Of a stretch of DNA of 64,000 nucleotides, positions 1 through 9,037 are shown in pieces (within the stretch, counting starts at the first letter, position 1; each line of letters opens with the position of its first letter). A program made the translations under genes and the position numbers. The stretch covers positions 12,609 to 76,608 of the forward strand of contig CAZEAC010000013.1 of the NCBI GenBank assembly GCA_964510065.1, written 5' to 3'. The stretch comes from CAZEAC01 sp964510065. Its GTDB lineage: Bacteria; Bdellovibrionota_C; UBA2361; CAIXSY01. The notes beneath the pieces are model-generated. The model ran no database searches, was not told where the DNA came from, and saw only the letters and a program-made list of their open reading frames with translations.

Positions 1-2
1 GT

Positions 3-134
3 CAAGATGAGTTCAATAAGATGGTGGCAAATCAGCGCTGCGCGATCTATGTGGATGCTGCAACTCGTGCGGTGGGTGGTCTCTTGGAGCAAGATGGATC
101 GCGTTGGGTTGTTGGGGTGAACTTCGGAGGTTGA
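3..134 (+). CDS. 3' end of an unidentified gene upstream of purA (partial)
   Basis: An open frame of 43 codons runs in from the window edge and stops with TGA 7 bases before purA. It reads like real protein (for example CAIYVDAATRAVGG and WVVGVNFGG), while the other two forward frames hold stops or Trp/Met-rich nonsense. I do not recognise the family. In many proteobacteria the gene before purA is hisZ, but this C-terminus shows no clear HisZ motif, so that is only a positional guess. The tight spacing suggests co-transcription with purA. Confidence 0.5.
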   Translation, partial: QDEFNKMVANQRCAIYVDAATRAVGGLLEQDGSRWVVGVNFGG

Positions 135-141
135 GGCGTAG

Positions 142-1452
142 ATGTCATCACTAGTAATTATCGGAGCGCAATGGGGCGACGAGGGCAAAGGAAAGCTTGT
201 CGATTTTTTTACCTCGAATGCTGATTGGGTCGTGCGTTTTCACGGCGGAAATAACGCCGGGCATACGCTTGTCGTGAATGGCGTAAAAACGAAGCTTAGC
301 TTGCTTCCATCCGGAATATTGCGAGCGCAGACCCAATGTGCGATCGGCGCTGGAGTCGTGCTGAATCCTCAAGTGCTGTACGATGAGATGGCGATGATGG
401 CGCGCGCCGGAATAATGGTCACTCCCGAGAAGTTAGTTATTGACCGCGAAGCTCATATAATCATGGGCTATCACGTAGCGATAGACCAAGCTCGAGAGCA
501 GAGAAAAGGTGACAAGAAAATTGGCACGACGGGAAGAGGAATTGGCCCGGCGTACGAAGATCGTGCGGCGCGCTGTGGTATTCGCGTCGCAGAGCTCGCC
601 GATTGTGAAACGCTTCGTGAAAAGCTTCGAGAGAATATAGCTGAAAAGAACGCCTATCTCTCGCACATTGTCGGTTCAAAAGAGAGCATCTCATTCGAGG
701 CAGAGTGGAAAACCTTACAGCAGGCCGCAGAAAAGTTGGCTCCGTTTGTCGGTAATGTCTCGCTGCTTCTCGATCGAGCTTTTAAGAATTCAGAACGGGT
801 AATATTTGAGGGTGCGCAGGGCACGTTCCTTGATACGACTTTTGGGACCTTTCCCTTCGTTACCTCGTCGAGTACGCTCGCTGGTGCAGTGACCACTGGG
901 TGTGGAATCGGTCCGAAACGAATTGAGTATGTGCTTGGCGTGGCGAAGGCGTACTCGACCCGTGTTGGAAGAGGTCCGTTTCCTACCGAACTCGCGGATT
1001 CGACTGGCGACCTCATTCGTGAGCGGGGAGCGGAATTCGGCACGGTAACGGGGCGTCCACGCCGTTGTGGGTGGTGTGATGCGGTAACGCTTCGGCGCGC
1101 GGTTCGGCTCAATGGTATTGATTCCCTCGCATTGACCAAACTCGATGTTCTTTCGCGAGTTGGCACTATAAAGGTCTGCACGGGCTATCAGCTTGACGGA
1201 AAGCCGCTTGTGGATATGCCGGCGCTGGTGTCTGAGCTTGAGCGAGTAGTCCCCGAATATGAGCAGTTTGAGGGATGGGAGGAAGATCTTACTGTAGTGA
1301 GAGAGTGGAACAAGCTTCCCGCCGCGGCGAGGCGGTATCTTGACGCGCTTGGGCAGCTCGTTGGGTGCCCGATTTCATTGGTGAGCGTAGGTGCCGAACG
1401 GGAAGCGACGATCTTCTCGGATCAGGGAAAGTATTTAAAATCGTTTTTGTAG
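142..1452 (+). CDS. purA: Adenylosuccinate synthetase
   Basis: This enzyme joins IMP and aspartate using GTP to give adenylosuccinate, the first committed step from IMP to AMP, in the cytosol. The 436-residue length is typical. The N-terminal phosphate loop GDEGKGK is at residues 12-18, followed by the family motif NNAGHT near residue 40 and the motif GTTGRGIGPAYEDR in the first third. The start ATG lies 7 bases after the upstream stop, with a GGAGG-like stretch before it. The next gene begins 11 bases downstream, so purA and the receiver-LpxC fusion are probably in one operon. Confidence 0.97.
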   Translation: MSSLVIIGAQWGDEGKGKLVDFFTSNADWVVRFHGGNNAGHTLVVNGVKTKLSLLPSGILRAQTQCAIGAGVVLNPQVLYDEMAMMARAGIMVTPEKLVIDREAHIIMGYHVAIDQAREQRKGDKKIGTTGRGIGPAYEDRAARCGIRVAELADCETLREKLRENIAEKNAYLSHIVGSKESISFEAEWKTLQQAAEKLAPFVGNVSLLLDRAFKNSERVIFEGAQGTFLDTTFGTFPFVTSSSTLAGAVTTGCGIGPKRIEYVLGVAKAYSTRVGRGPFPTELADSTGDLIRERGAEFGTVTGRPRRCGWCDAVTLRRAVRLNGIDSLALTKLDVLSRVGTIKVCTGYQLDGKPLVDMPALVSELERVVPEYEQFEGWEEDLTVVREWNKLPAAARRYLDALGQLVGCPISLVSVGAEREATIFSDQGKYLKSFL

Positions 1453-1463
1453 GGCGCGAGCGT

Positions 1464-2816
1464 ATGGTTGCGGTGCCGAAGCAGAAAAAGAAAGTGAGCT
1501 CGAAAAGGGTGCTCGTCGTCGATGACGAGGCAAGTATTCGGCGGTCGCTAGAAGGCGTGCTTCGCGACGAAGGCTACGAAGTCGAGGTTGCGCAGGACGG
1601 AGAGGGCGCGTTGGCTGCTATTCGAAAGAGCCCACCGCATGTAGTTTTGCTCGATATTTGGATGCCTGGGATGGACGGTCTCGAAGTGTTAAAAGAGATT
1701 CGTAAGATTGCCCCTTCTACAGGCGTGGTGATGATAAGTGGTCACGCGACGATTGCCACGGCGATACTTGCCACGCGCTACGGCGCGCTTGATTTTATAG
1801 AAAAGCCTTTTGATCTGCGTAATATTTTAGCAGTTGTCGAAAGAGTCGCATGTACCGAGTCACCAGGTGGGGCGAGAGCTGCAGATGAGGTCTCCCTGGA
1901 TGTACAGCAGGTCCAGTTAAAGGATGCGCCTCGGGTAGGAACGCTCCAGGTAAATTCGATTGTGTTTTCCGACCAAAAAATGCGTGGTCGTAAGCTGCAA
2001 CAGCGAACGCTTGCAAGAAGCGCGATTTTGTATGGTCAGGGCTTACACTCAGGGAAGAAAAGCGGTCTGGTACTCGAACCTCTTCCTCCTAATTCTGGAA
2101 TTCACTTCGTCGGTATTTCGAGCAATGAACCAGTACCGGCCTATGTGGATTACGTTGGTTCGACGGGATTTGCTACTACCGTTAAATTAGGAGCTACCCA
2201 GGCAGGAACTATCGAGCATTTGATGTCGGCGCTGCATGCGTGCGGCATTTCAAATCTTTTGATCAAGTGTAACGGCGAAGTCCCAGTGATGGACGGATCA
2301 GCGCGTGAATTCTGTGATCTCTTTATCGAAACCGGAATAGAGGATCAGCCAGGAGATTGGTTTGCAATTAAAATTGCTCGACCGTTACAGGTTGGAAGTG
2401 GACGTGAGTACATTCGTATCGAACCGGCAGACACTTTTATTGTCGATTATACCCTCGAGTATCCGGAGCCGGTCGGGACCCAGCATCGGCAATACAGCTT
2501 GGACAGTCTCGATGCCTATCGGGGCGAGATTGCACCGGCGCGTACTTTTGGATTTGTACGTGATATCGGAGCGCTTCAGAAACAGGGACTCGCGCTTGGC
2601 GGTAGATTCGATAACTTTGTGTTAATTGGTGACGAGGGGCCGATTAATGACGCGCTAAGATTCCCTGATGAGCCGGTACGGCATAAGATTTTGGATGCGA
2701 TTGGTGATCTGTATCTGCTTGGCCGACCAATTGAAGGGAAAGTTACTGCATGCATGACTGGACATTCGGACAACATTGCTCTGCTTCGGTTGCTTCGTGA
2801 GGAACTTCGTCGATAG
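1464..2816 (+). CDS. lpxC: Fusion of a response-regulator receiver domain and LpxC (UDP-3-O-acyl-GlcNAc deacetylase)
   Basis: The C-terminal two thirds (about residues 179-450) is LpxC, the zinc deacetylase that commits UDP-3-O-acyl-GlcNAc to lipid A synthesis. Its active site is complete: Glu251-His252 (TIEHLMSAL), His407 and Asp411 (HKILD) and His434 (GHSDN); the 27-residue spacing of the last two histidines equals that in E. coli LpxC. Residues 14-132 form a CheY-like receiver most like NtrX/NtrC receivers, with acidic pair Asp20-Asp21, phosphoacceptor Asp64 (LLDIWMPG), MISGHATI and the EKPF lysine. A linker of about 45 residues joins the domains. I chose ATG 1464 because the longer frame from 1365 would overlap purA by 88 bases and add unrelated residues. 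The fusion suggests phosphorylation-dependent control of lipid A synthesis, which is inference. Confidence 0.93.
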   Translation: MVAVPKQKKKVSSKRVLVVDDEASIRRSLEGVLRDEGYEVEVAQDGEGALAAIRKSPPHVVLLDIWMPGMDGLEVLKEIRKIAPSTGVVMISGHATIATAILATRYGALDFIEKPFDLRNILAVVERVACTESPGGARAADEVSLDVQQVQLKDAPRVGTLQVNSIVFSDQKMRGRKLQQRTLARSAILYGQGLHSGKKSGLVLEPLPPNSGIHFVGISSNEPVPAYVDYVGSTGFATTVKLGATQAGTIEHLMSALHACGISNLLIKCNGEVPVMDGSAREFCDLFIETGIEDQPGDWFAIKIARPLQVGSGREYIRIEPADTFIVDYTLEYPEPVGTQHRQYSLDSLDAYRGEIAPARTFGFVRDIGALQKQGLALGGRFDNFVLIGDEGPINDALRFPDEPVRHKILDAIGDLYLLGRPIEGKVTACMTGHSDNIALLRLLREELRR

Positions 2817-2959
2817 AACCGTACTTCGCACCTACGAATAATCACTATAGCGTTTTTGAAAATACGAGAATTTGGGACCATAATTTAGTTATGGCGCATA
2901 AGCTTATTCGCGAGAGCTGCCGAAAATAGAGAGTGATATCGAGGTGGGTTGTCTTTTAT

Positions 2960-3385
2960 ATGAGAACGGAAACTGGTTTTACTTTATTCGAACTCCTCGT
3001 GGTGTTCGTCATCATGTCGATCGTATCGACGATTGCCTTTCCAAGCTTCAGCCGCTTGAACGGACAGATGCGCGCTGCTCAGGATATTCGAACGCTCGCC
3101 GCTCAGTTTTCAGAGCTTCGCGCTGAAGCAATTAGAATGCGTACTAACGTTCGTGTGACATTTAGTTCCGCTGGCTATAGCTGGGATATTGACGACAATG
3201 GATCCACCGAGGGGACCCATACGCTCAGTTCGCAATCAAGCTGGTCGCCTTCCACGCCAAGCGCGATTCTTTTTAACGGCCTGGGGTTGGCGCGAGGAAT
3301 AGTCTCGCAGGCTACTATTTCGGTTAGCAACAGAGGGCACTCGAATTCTCTCTATATTAATTCAAACGGGCATATTAAATTATGA
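2960..3385 (+). CDS. FimT/GspH-like minor type IV pseudopilin
   Basis: This 141-residue protein starts with a class III prepilin signal: a short leader MRTETG, then Phe+1 and Glu+5 (FTLFELLVVFVIMSIVST) and a long hydrophobic helix. The body has the FimT/GspH layout, with AEAIRMRTNVRVTF after the helix and a beta-rich C-terminus. Minor pilins of this class prime pilus assembly in the inner membrane after processing by PilD. A GTG at 2933 would give a 15-residue leader, but the ATG at 2960 gives the standard 6-residue one. Its stop overlaps the next start by four bases (ATGA), so this is the first clear gene of a pilus operon. Confidence 0.85.
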   Translation: MRTETGFTLFELLVVFVIMSIVSTIAFPSFSRLNGQMRAAQDIRTLAAQFSELRAEAIRMRTNVRVTFSSAGYSWDIDDNGSTEGTHTLSSQSSWSPSTPSAILFNGLGLARGIVSQATISVSNRGHSNSLYINSNGHIKL

Positions 3386-3846
3386 AGTTTCTTTGCATCG
3401 CTCAAAGCTGTAATGAGCACGCCGCGCGCGATAGCGGATTTACGATTATCGAAAATCTAATTGCCGTAACTCTTTTGAGTTTGGTAATTGCCTCCAATTC
3501 TCGTTTTATTATCTCTTCGATGTTCGCGAATCAGTCCGCGCGTGCATATGATGCGCTTGCTGCGGAAGTTCAGAAGAAGGTGGACACGTATCGAAGCAAC
3601 ACGTACTCCCAGCTTCTTGATAAATTCGGATCGAATCATAGTGCGATTACGGATGGACAGACGGCCACTGAGAATGGAAGCACGACAAACGGACGATCGA
3701 GTTATGTGACCTCTTTTACCGCTAATAAGAGCTCTAACACCGGTCTGCCGGAATCAGTGGGGATCAAAGTTGTGGCAACGCAGCGGCGTGGGAAGTTTGC
3801 GAACGCCTCTTTCAGCTTCGAGACGGTAATCGCTCAGATGAGGTAG
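3382..3846 (+). CDS. PilV-like minor pilin
   Basis: This 154-residue protein has a prepilin cleavage site after a longer leader: RDSG then FTIIENLIAVTLLSLV, with Phe+1 and Glu+5. The GFTIIE-NLIA pattern is typical of PilV/GspI-type minor pilins. The start ATG overlaps the stop of the FimT-like gene, and the PilW-like gene follows after 6 bases. The rest is Ser/Thr/Asn-rich and poorly conserved, as is usual for these proteins. It probably forms the pilus-tip priming complex with its neighbours and PilY1. Confidence 0.8.
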   Translation: MKFLCIAQSCNEHAARDSGFTIIENLIAVTLLSLVIASNSRFIISSMFANQSARAYDALAAEVQKKVDTYRSNTYSQLLDKFGSNHSAITDGQTATENGSTTNGRSSYVTSFTANKSSNTGLPESVGIKVVATQRRGKFANASFSFETVIAQMR

Positions 3847-3852
3847 CATAAA

Positions 3853-4522
3853 ATGAATCTATACCATCATAGAAATTCTGACCAAGCCTTCACTCTAATC
3901 GAGCTCCTGGTAAGCATTTCAATGTTTGGCTTGATTGGATTGAGTTTCCTCTCGTTTCTTTCTTCTGTTGTGCAGACTACAGCACGAGAGAATCGCGCGT
4001 CAATTGCCACGCAAGAGCTCAGAAATGGCCTTGAAGCTATGAGTACCGAGCTTAGAATGTCATCGGCACTTTCACCCTACATTGTAGGAACGACCTCTTC
4101 TTCCGTGACCTGTAGTAGCACTGTTGCGGTCACCGCAACCACCATTAAATTCATGGTGGTGCATGATGACGCGGCGGCGACGACTTCGGGGCTGCACTCG
4201 GGGTGGGCCAGGACCAGCACGTCGGGGAATTGCTTGCGCNNNNNNNNNNTCGAGTACGAAACAGCTCTTACGCGGAGAAATTGCCGGTTCGACCATTTCG
4301 ACATGTACCATTCCAGCGGGAGATCCAACGAATGCGGCGATCGCGAAAGTTATCGCCGAAAATGTGGTCCAAATTGACGGAGACGGCAACGGAACAGTAG
4401 ATGCCGCATTTTCTACGAGTGGAAACAGCATCGTGGTTAACTTAGGCATACTGGCCTCGGGAATGGACGGTTCCTCGATTACCCAAGACATGCCAATAAG
4501 CATTTATCGGAGAACGCCATGA
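3853..4522 (+). CDS. PilW-like minor pilin, interrupted by an assembly join
   Basis: The N-terminus (leader, then AFTLIELLVSISMFGLIGLS) is a clear prepilin signal of the PilW/GspJ type, followed by RASIATQELRNGLEAMSTELR. The frame is intact to about 4169. Bases 4170-4239 then match an unrelated gene in antisense, and ten N follow at 4240-4249. From 4250 the correct PilW-like C-terminus resumes in a different frame (GEIAGSTISTCTIPAG, then IDGDGNGTVDAAF) and stops at 4522, overlapping the next start as ATGA. The gene is probably intact in the organism; the frame shift and odd central residues are best explained by scaffolding error, not biology. Confidence 0.75.
4170..4239 (-). other. Chimeric fragment matching quinolinate synthase (nadA), antisense inside the pilW-like gene
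   Basis: Read on the minus strand, these 70 bases encode QFPDVLVLAHPEC followed by SPEVVAAA, the conserved region of NadA around the HPEC cysteine that ligates its 4Fe-4S cluster. The codons are strongly GC-rich (GTG CTG GTC CTG GCC), unlike the flanking pilin gene. The match begins abruptly after the pilW codons for FMVVHD and runs straight into the N run. No other part of nadA is present. This is most simply a misjoined contig end from another, high-GC genome. Confidence 0.8.
4240..4249. other. Assembly gap (10 N)
   Basis: Ten consecutive N mark a scaffold join of unknown true length. The pilin frame before the gap (codons starting at positions 1 mod 3) and after it (2 mod 3) differ, so ten is not the real distance. 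If the nadA-like fragment is artefactual, the missing pilin sequence must replace both it and the gap. Confidence 0.99.
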
Positions 4523-5202
4523 TTTTGAACCGACCTCTACAGGATCGTTCCGAGAGCGGGTTGGCGCTACCTTCAGCGTTGGTGATGATGCTGATGACGA
4601 CGGTGCTCACGCTGATGCTTTCAAAGATGTCGGTACATAGCCTTACTGAAGTCAGCATGACTGACGCCGCTGATACGACGTATCTTGCTGCTGAGGGCGC
4701 GCTGAACAAACAAATAGGAGAAATGTCGGTTTTTGGCAATCTCTGGGAGGCGAAGCCCGCGCTTGCGACCTTGCCAAGTGGCTATACCGAGTACTCACCG
4801 CTTTCATTTATAGCGAGCAATGGTATTCCAACCTGCACTGGTATCGCCTGTCATCGTGATCTTTATCCAACGGGTGGTGGCTTGCTCAAAAATGTTGGGC
4901 CGGTAGGAGACGACGGCGATGTGGTTGATGCCACTTATTCGATTACGGAGCAGATTGATCCGAACGATCTTCCCACGGCGGATTTGACCGTAAGTTCGCT
5001 CTCTGCGTGGTCGCAAGTGGAACGGCTTGACGAGAGTACGCCGAGTTCCGCAACTGTCGGTGGAAGCCTCAGTAATTCGGTCGCCGAAGGGGGCAATTCA
5101 AAAGTTGTGCGTTATCGAATTACAGGAGTTTCAACGAAGAATTTGCGTGGCCGCCGCGGATACGCGACCGTTGTCGCCGTGGTCGAAATGCCACTTTCCT
5201 AA
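4519..5202 (+). CDS. PilX-like pilus assembly protein
   Basis: This 227-residue protein has an N-terminal hydrophobic helix preceded by a PilX-type processing site, ESG then LALPSALVMMLMTTVLTLML, lacking the Glu+5 of major pilins, as in PilX/GspK proteins. After the helix comes a long polar domain with the motif TTYLAAEGALNKQIGEM, like the AxxAAEA segment of PilX. It lies between the PilW-like gene (4-base overlap) and PilY1, the usual order of minor-pilin operons. It probably takes part in pilus-tip initiation. Confidence 0.8.
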   Translation: MILNRPLQDRSESGLALPSALVMMLMTTVLTLMLSKMSVHSLTEVSMTDAADTTYLAAEGALNKQIGEMSVFGNLWEAKPALATLPSGYTEYSPLSFIASNGIPTCTGIACHRDLYPTGGGLLKNVGPVGDDGDVVDATYSITEQIDPNDLPTADLTVSSLSAWSQVERLDESTPSSATVGGSLSNSVAEGGNSKVVRYRITGVSTKNLRGRRGYATVVAVVEMPLS

Positions 5203-5217
5203 GTGTGTGAGGGCAGC

Positions 5218-8200
5218 ATGAAGAAACTTTGCAAATCGGTTCTTGTATATTTTGGCGCAATGCTTCTGGCAAATCAGACTCTGGCGCAATCTGAGTATCC
5301 TGTTCTTGTTGGACAGGTGTCATCTGCGAAGGTGATGATCGTTATCGATGACTCCGGATCGATGAATGCGGTCATCGAGCATTCGGAGTTCGACGATACT
5401 GCATCTGAAAATCTAGATACCTCGAAGGACATCCCCTCTTTTATATTTAAGCTGCAGAGCGGCGCGGCTGCGCCGGCGCTTACGCAACAGCTGCTGCCCG
5501 CGCTTATTGAACTTAACGCTTCGTTTTCAGGCACAAGCTCCGGTAATCTTTACGCATCGGCGGCGTTTAACAGTCCGGGAAGCGTTCCCGCCATCGCTGC
5601 CAGCGCCTGTACGAACACGAGTGCAAGTACCGTTTGCTGTCCAGGTACCTCCGGCGCGGGCTGTCCCAAGACCGGCACTAGTTCTCTACATCTCTACGGA
5701 AACACCGCCGTTACTGGCAATTCAATTTTTGCCATTGCAAACCTTGCTTCTGGTGCGGTCGATTCAAGTGGGAATGAGTATCTTTTCGCGAAGTATCGCA
5801 AGAACGACTATCAAGAGCAGATTGATGACTGGACAACTGTATGGGCTAAATTTGATGGAAGCGGAAACGCAGTTCCTTACCATACCAGAACCTTTGTCAC
5901 TACTGGGCAAACGGTATTTTTTAACGGCCGAGAGGTGTTTCTCTCCGCCGGATGGTACCGTGCTGAGTACCTTCGTTGGATCTTCTATAACGCAACTGCG
6001 GCGCAGCTCGCGAGTTTGCCGGGCACGACTCGAATACAAGCGGTCAAAGATGTCGTGTCGAATCTCATCGTCACTAATCCAACAGTCCAGTTCGGGATTG
6101 CGAGTTTTAACGGAAACTCATTGAGTGCAGGTTCGCACTCCGGAAATCTTTATACCCAATGGAATCAGCCTTCAGGAAATACCTCAAGTCAGGCACTGCC
6201 AAAAATTAGAAATGCTATCGGTAGTAGCGTTGCCACATTGACTAGTTCGCTGAATACCATGGGAGCATACAACGGCACGCCTCTCACCAACACCTATATT
6301 GAATCGCTGCGCTACCTCGGTGGCGTGACTTCGCGAGATCCTTATTATTCTACGGCAATTACCTATACTTCGCCAATTACTACGCAGTGCGATGCGCATA
6401 GCGTCATTCTTCTGACTGATGGCTTGCCCTCTGCCGAGACGCATAATCGGCTTCCAGATAATAACTGGGTAACTAATCTTGATGGTCAGGCGGACGGCGC
6501 CTCATCAAATAATAATTGTCAAAGTGTATCGAGTACACTCTGCGCGGCTTTTGCCGATGACGCGGCATGGTATGCCTATCACACTGATTTTAAGAGTACT
6601 GTTGCCGGTACGCAGAATGTTCTTACCTATACGGTCGGGCTCGGTATCGATTATTCATTGCTCACGGAGATCGCCACGGATGGGGGAACTGGCCAGGCGT
6701 ACCTGGTGAATAGCAGCACGGAAATATCCGACACACTGCAAGCTATCGTCAATAATATTCTTGATACTCCGACGAGTGGAGCTGGTGTAGCGACCCTAGA
6801 CAAGCTTTATGGAGAGTCAAAGGTATATCAGCCGACCTTCTTCGCCGATACCTGGACCGGTAATGTAAATGTTTTTGATTATGTGGCTGAATCGGATTCT
6901 CTTGAATTTGATTATGATATGGCAGAAGTCCTTGAAGCGCGAGATCTCGTCTCCTCGCCGCGTAATATAATTGCTGGACTCGATACCGATCATGATGGAA
7001 ATACGAGCTCGACGATCGCCTTTACTACCGCGAATGCAACGACACTTCGCCCTGAGCTTTTCCAATTCTTCATAAGCGGCACGCTTTCGAGCACGCTACT
7101 CGCGACGCCGATACAGAGCTATACGCTTACCGCCGCGGCGACCACGCTGATACAGTACATTCAGGGCAATGCGATAAGCGGTATGCGTACCAGAGATCGC
7201 GATAACGACACGCTTGTCGATAGGCTCGGCGACATCGTGTATTCGCGACCAGTAGAGGTCGGTGCGAAGAATGGAAATTATAATTCAATGACAGGATATG
7301 CAGCGTTTGTGGCCAGTTTGCAAAATGAACCGCCGTTGCTCTTGGTTGGCGCGAATGATGGCATGCTTCATGCGTTTGATTCGCTCACAGGGCAAGAGAA
7401 GTGGGCGTACATTCCTTCGTCACAGCTTCCGTACCTTGAAAGGCTTGGTCGCATGAACTACAACACGCAGGCGCGCCGGTCCTTTGTCGATGGCCAAATT
7501 AGTGTGGAAGACGTGTACCGCGGCGGGTCGTGGCGCACGCTCGCGATGTTTGGACTTAGGACAGGGGGCACGCAGTACGTTGTGCTTGATATTACCGATC
7601 GCGACAATCCAACGCTGCTTTGGGAAGTTAATGCGGGTACTTCAGGCGGCCAAAGTTGGAGCAAGCCGGTGGTAGTGGTATCGAACGGACCGGCGAGCTC
7701 AGCTTCGCCGAGTGCCTTTAACTGGTATATGACTGTGGGAACCGGAGAGGGAAAGACTACCGCGGGCTCAAACGTCCTGGCGTACGCCCTCTCGTCGACT
7801 ACGCCTCCCGCAGCGACGGTAATCTCGGTATCGTCGAGCGACCCGATCGGAACCCGCACCACGTCCGTCGCGACGACACAGAACGACTCTGATTTTAATG
7901 TTGATAGGCTTTATCTTGGAAACGAGGAGGGCGATCTTTTTCGCGTACGTGTTATTGGTACTCCCGGATCATGGACTGTGCAGAAACTCTATGATGGCGG
8001 AAATACCCAGCCAATTGTTGCCACGCCAACTGTGGTACTCGCCGATAATCCACAATACTCCGGCGCAGGCTCGGGTGTAGGCTCGGTGCCTCTTGCGGTG
8101 GGTGTGTACTGGGGAACCGGAAAATATGATTCTACCGCTGATATTGCAACCTTTGGTACCGTATCCCAGGGAATCTTCGGGGTTTTTGATCCGGTGGACA

Positions 8201-9024
8201 CGAGCGCAGATTCTTATTCGAATGTACTATCGACGCAGACCCTTACCAACCTGCAGGATCAAAGTGTCTCCGGGTACAGTGTGCGAAAGCTGAGCAGCGG
8301 TAGGTTTACAATTCCTACGAGTAAGAGCGGATTTAGAATTCCGCTAGCGACTTCGATCACTCTTGCAAGCGGTAACTATCTCGAGCCGGTTGGTCAAGTT
8401 GTCCAGCCAAGCCTTAACGTGCGTGGCACCTTGCTATTCAGTACTTTTCTGCCTGAGACCGGAGCTTGCGCAATTGGTGGATGGGGCTTCTTGCAGGGAG
8501 TGAATTACCAAACCGGTGGCGGTAGCGTAGTCGACTACTATCAGAATGCCTCCGCGCCCTTCTATAATGGAGGTATCCCCGATATCAATGCGAGCGGCGC
8601 GACAAACGGCACCGACCTCACTCTAGGTATTAGCGCAAATCAGATATTGCCTGCCCTTGATACCCATGTGGAATCCGTCGACCTGACTAACGATATCGTT
8701 CCGTATGCGCATGACGGCGAACTGTTAGAAAATGACGTTCGGCTGCATAGCTCGAATGGCGGTCTTCGCCCAACGGTTTCCTCGCTAGGACACACCGGTT
8801 TGCCGAGCGCGCCTTCGCTCCTTGCGAGCAGTCAGAACATCGTCGTGCAGCCGGCATATCCTGGTGACCCGGGAAGTCCAAACCCGCCGCCGGATCCCGG
8901 AGATGGCGAAGAGGGAAGTGGCGAACCAGCGGACAATGGCATGCCGCCGCCAATCCTTACTCCGATTAACCTTTACAATCTCTTAATGAAGCTTTTGAGC
9001 TTCCATGAGAGTACAGGCAACTAG
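5218..9024 (+). CDS. pilY1: PilY1-like type IV pilus tip adhesin with VWA domain
   Basis: This 1268-residue secreted protein starts with a Sec signal (MKKLCKSVLVYFGAMLLANQTLAQ). A von Willebrand factor A-type MIDAS motif follows almost at once (Asp44-Asp45-Ser46-Gly47-Ser48-Met49). Candidate calcium loops appear mid-protein (DTDHDGNTSST and DRDNDTLVDRLGD). The C-terminal half is the PilY1 beta-propeller, recognisable by LLVGANDGMLHAFDSLTG, then WAYIPSSQL and VVLDITDRDNP. The tail is Pro/Gly-rich. I chose ATG 5218, which follows GAGGGC, over GTG 5203. PilY1 proteins cap the pilus and control its calcium-dependent extension, adhesion and surface sensing. It closes the pilin operon. Confidence 0.92.
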   Translation: MKKLCKSVLVYFGAMLLANQTLAQSEYPVLVGQVSSAKVMIVIDDSGSMNAVIEHSEFDDTASENLDTSKDIPSFIFKLQSGAAAPALTQQLLPALIELNASFSGTSSGNLYASAAFNSPGSVPAIAASACTNTSASTVCCPGTSGAGCPKTGTSSLHLYGNTAVTGNSIFAIANLASGAVDSSGNEYLFAKYRKNDYQEQIDDWTTVWAKFDGSGNAVPYHTRTFVTTGQTVFFNGREVFLSAGWYRAEYLRWIFYNATAAQLASLPGTTRIQAVKDVVSNLIVTNPTVQFGIASFNGNSLSAGSHSGNLYTQWNQPSGNTSSQALPKIRNAIGSSVATLTSSLNTMGAYNGTPLTNTYIESLRYLGGVTSRDPYYSTAITYTSPITTQCDAHSVILLTDGLPSAETHNRLPDNNWVTNLDGQADGASSNNNCQSVSSTLCAAFADDAAWYAYHTDFKSTVAGTQNVLTYTVGLGIDYSLLTEIATDGGTGQAYLVNSSTEISDTLQAIVNNILDTPTSGAGVATLDKLYGESKVYQPTFFADTWTGNVNVFDYVAESDSLEFDYDMAEVLEARDLVSSPRNIIAGLDTDHDGNTSSTIAFTTANATTLRPELFQFFISGTLSSTLLATPIQSYTLTAAATTLIQYIQGNAISGMRTRDRDNDTLVDRLGDIVYSRPVEVGAKNGNYNSMTGYAAFVASLQNEPPLLLVGANDGMLHAFDSLTGQEKWAYIPSSQLPYLERLGRMNYNTQARRSFVDGQISVEDVYRGGSWRTLAMFGLRTGGTQYVVLDITDRDNPTLLWEVNAGTSGGQSWSKPVVVVSNGPASSASPSAFNWYMTVGTGEGKTTAGSNVLAYALSSTTPPAATVISVSSSDPIGTRTTSVATTQNDSDFNVDRLYLGNEEGDLFRVRVIGTPGSWTVQKLYDGGNTQPIVATPTVVLADNPQYSGAGSGVGSVPLAVGVYWGTGKYDSTADIATFGTVSQGIFGVFDPVDTSADSYSNVLSTQTLTNLQDQSVSGYSVRKLSSGRFTIPTSKSGFRIPLATSITLASGNYLEPVGQVVQPSLNVRGTLLFSTFLPETGACAIGGWGFLQGVNYQTGGGSVVDYYQNASAPFYNGGIPDINASGATNGTDLTLGISANQILPALDTHVESVDLTNDIVPYAHDGELLENDVRLHSSNGGLRPTVSSLGHTGLPSAPSLLASSQNIVVQPAYPGDPGSPNPPPDPGDGEEGSGEPADNGMPPPILTPINLYNLLMKLLSFHESTGN

Positions 9025-9037
9025 GGAGGACCATACC

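Noticed and set aside
654..1181. 175-codon minus-strand frame inside purA
   Set aside because: It is antisense to a clear purA gene, Ser/Arg/Pro-rich and without any family motif; a shadow frame.
1365..1463. Longer N-terminus for the receiver-LpxC gene starting at 1365
   Set aside because: It overlaps purA by 88 bases in another frame and adds residues unlike any receiver domain; ATG 1464 lies just after the purA stop.
4077..4503. Minus-strand frames through the N gap as a real gene
   Set aside because: Only the short 4170-4239 part matches NadA; the rest is antisense to the pilin gene.
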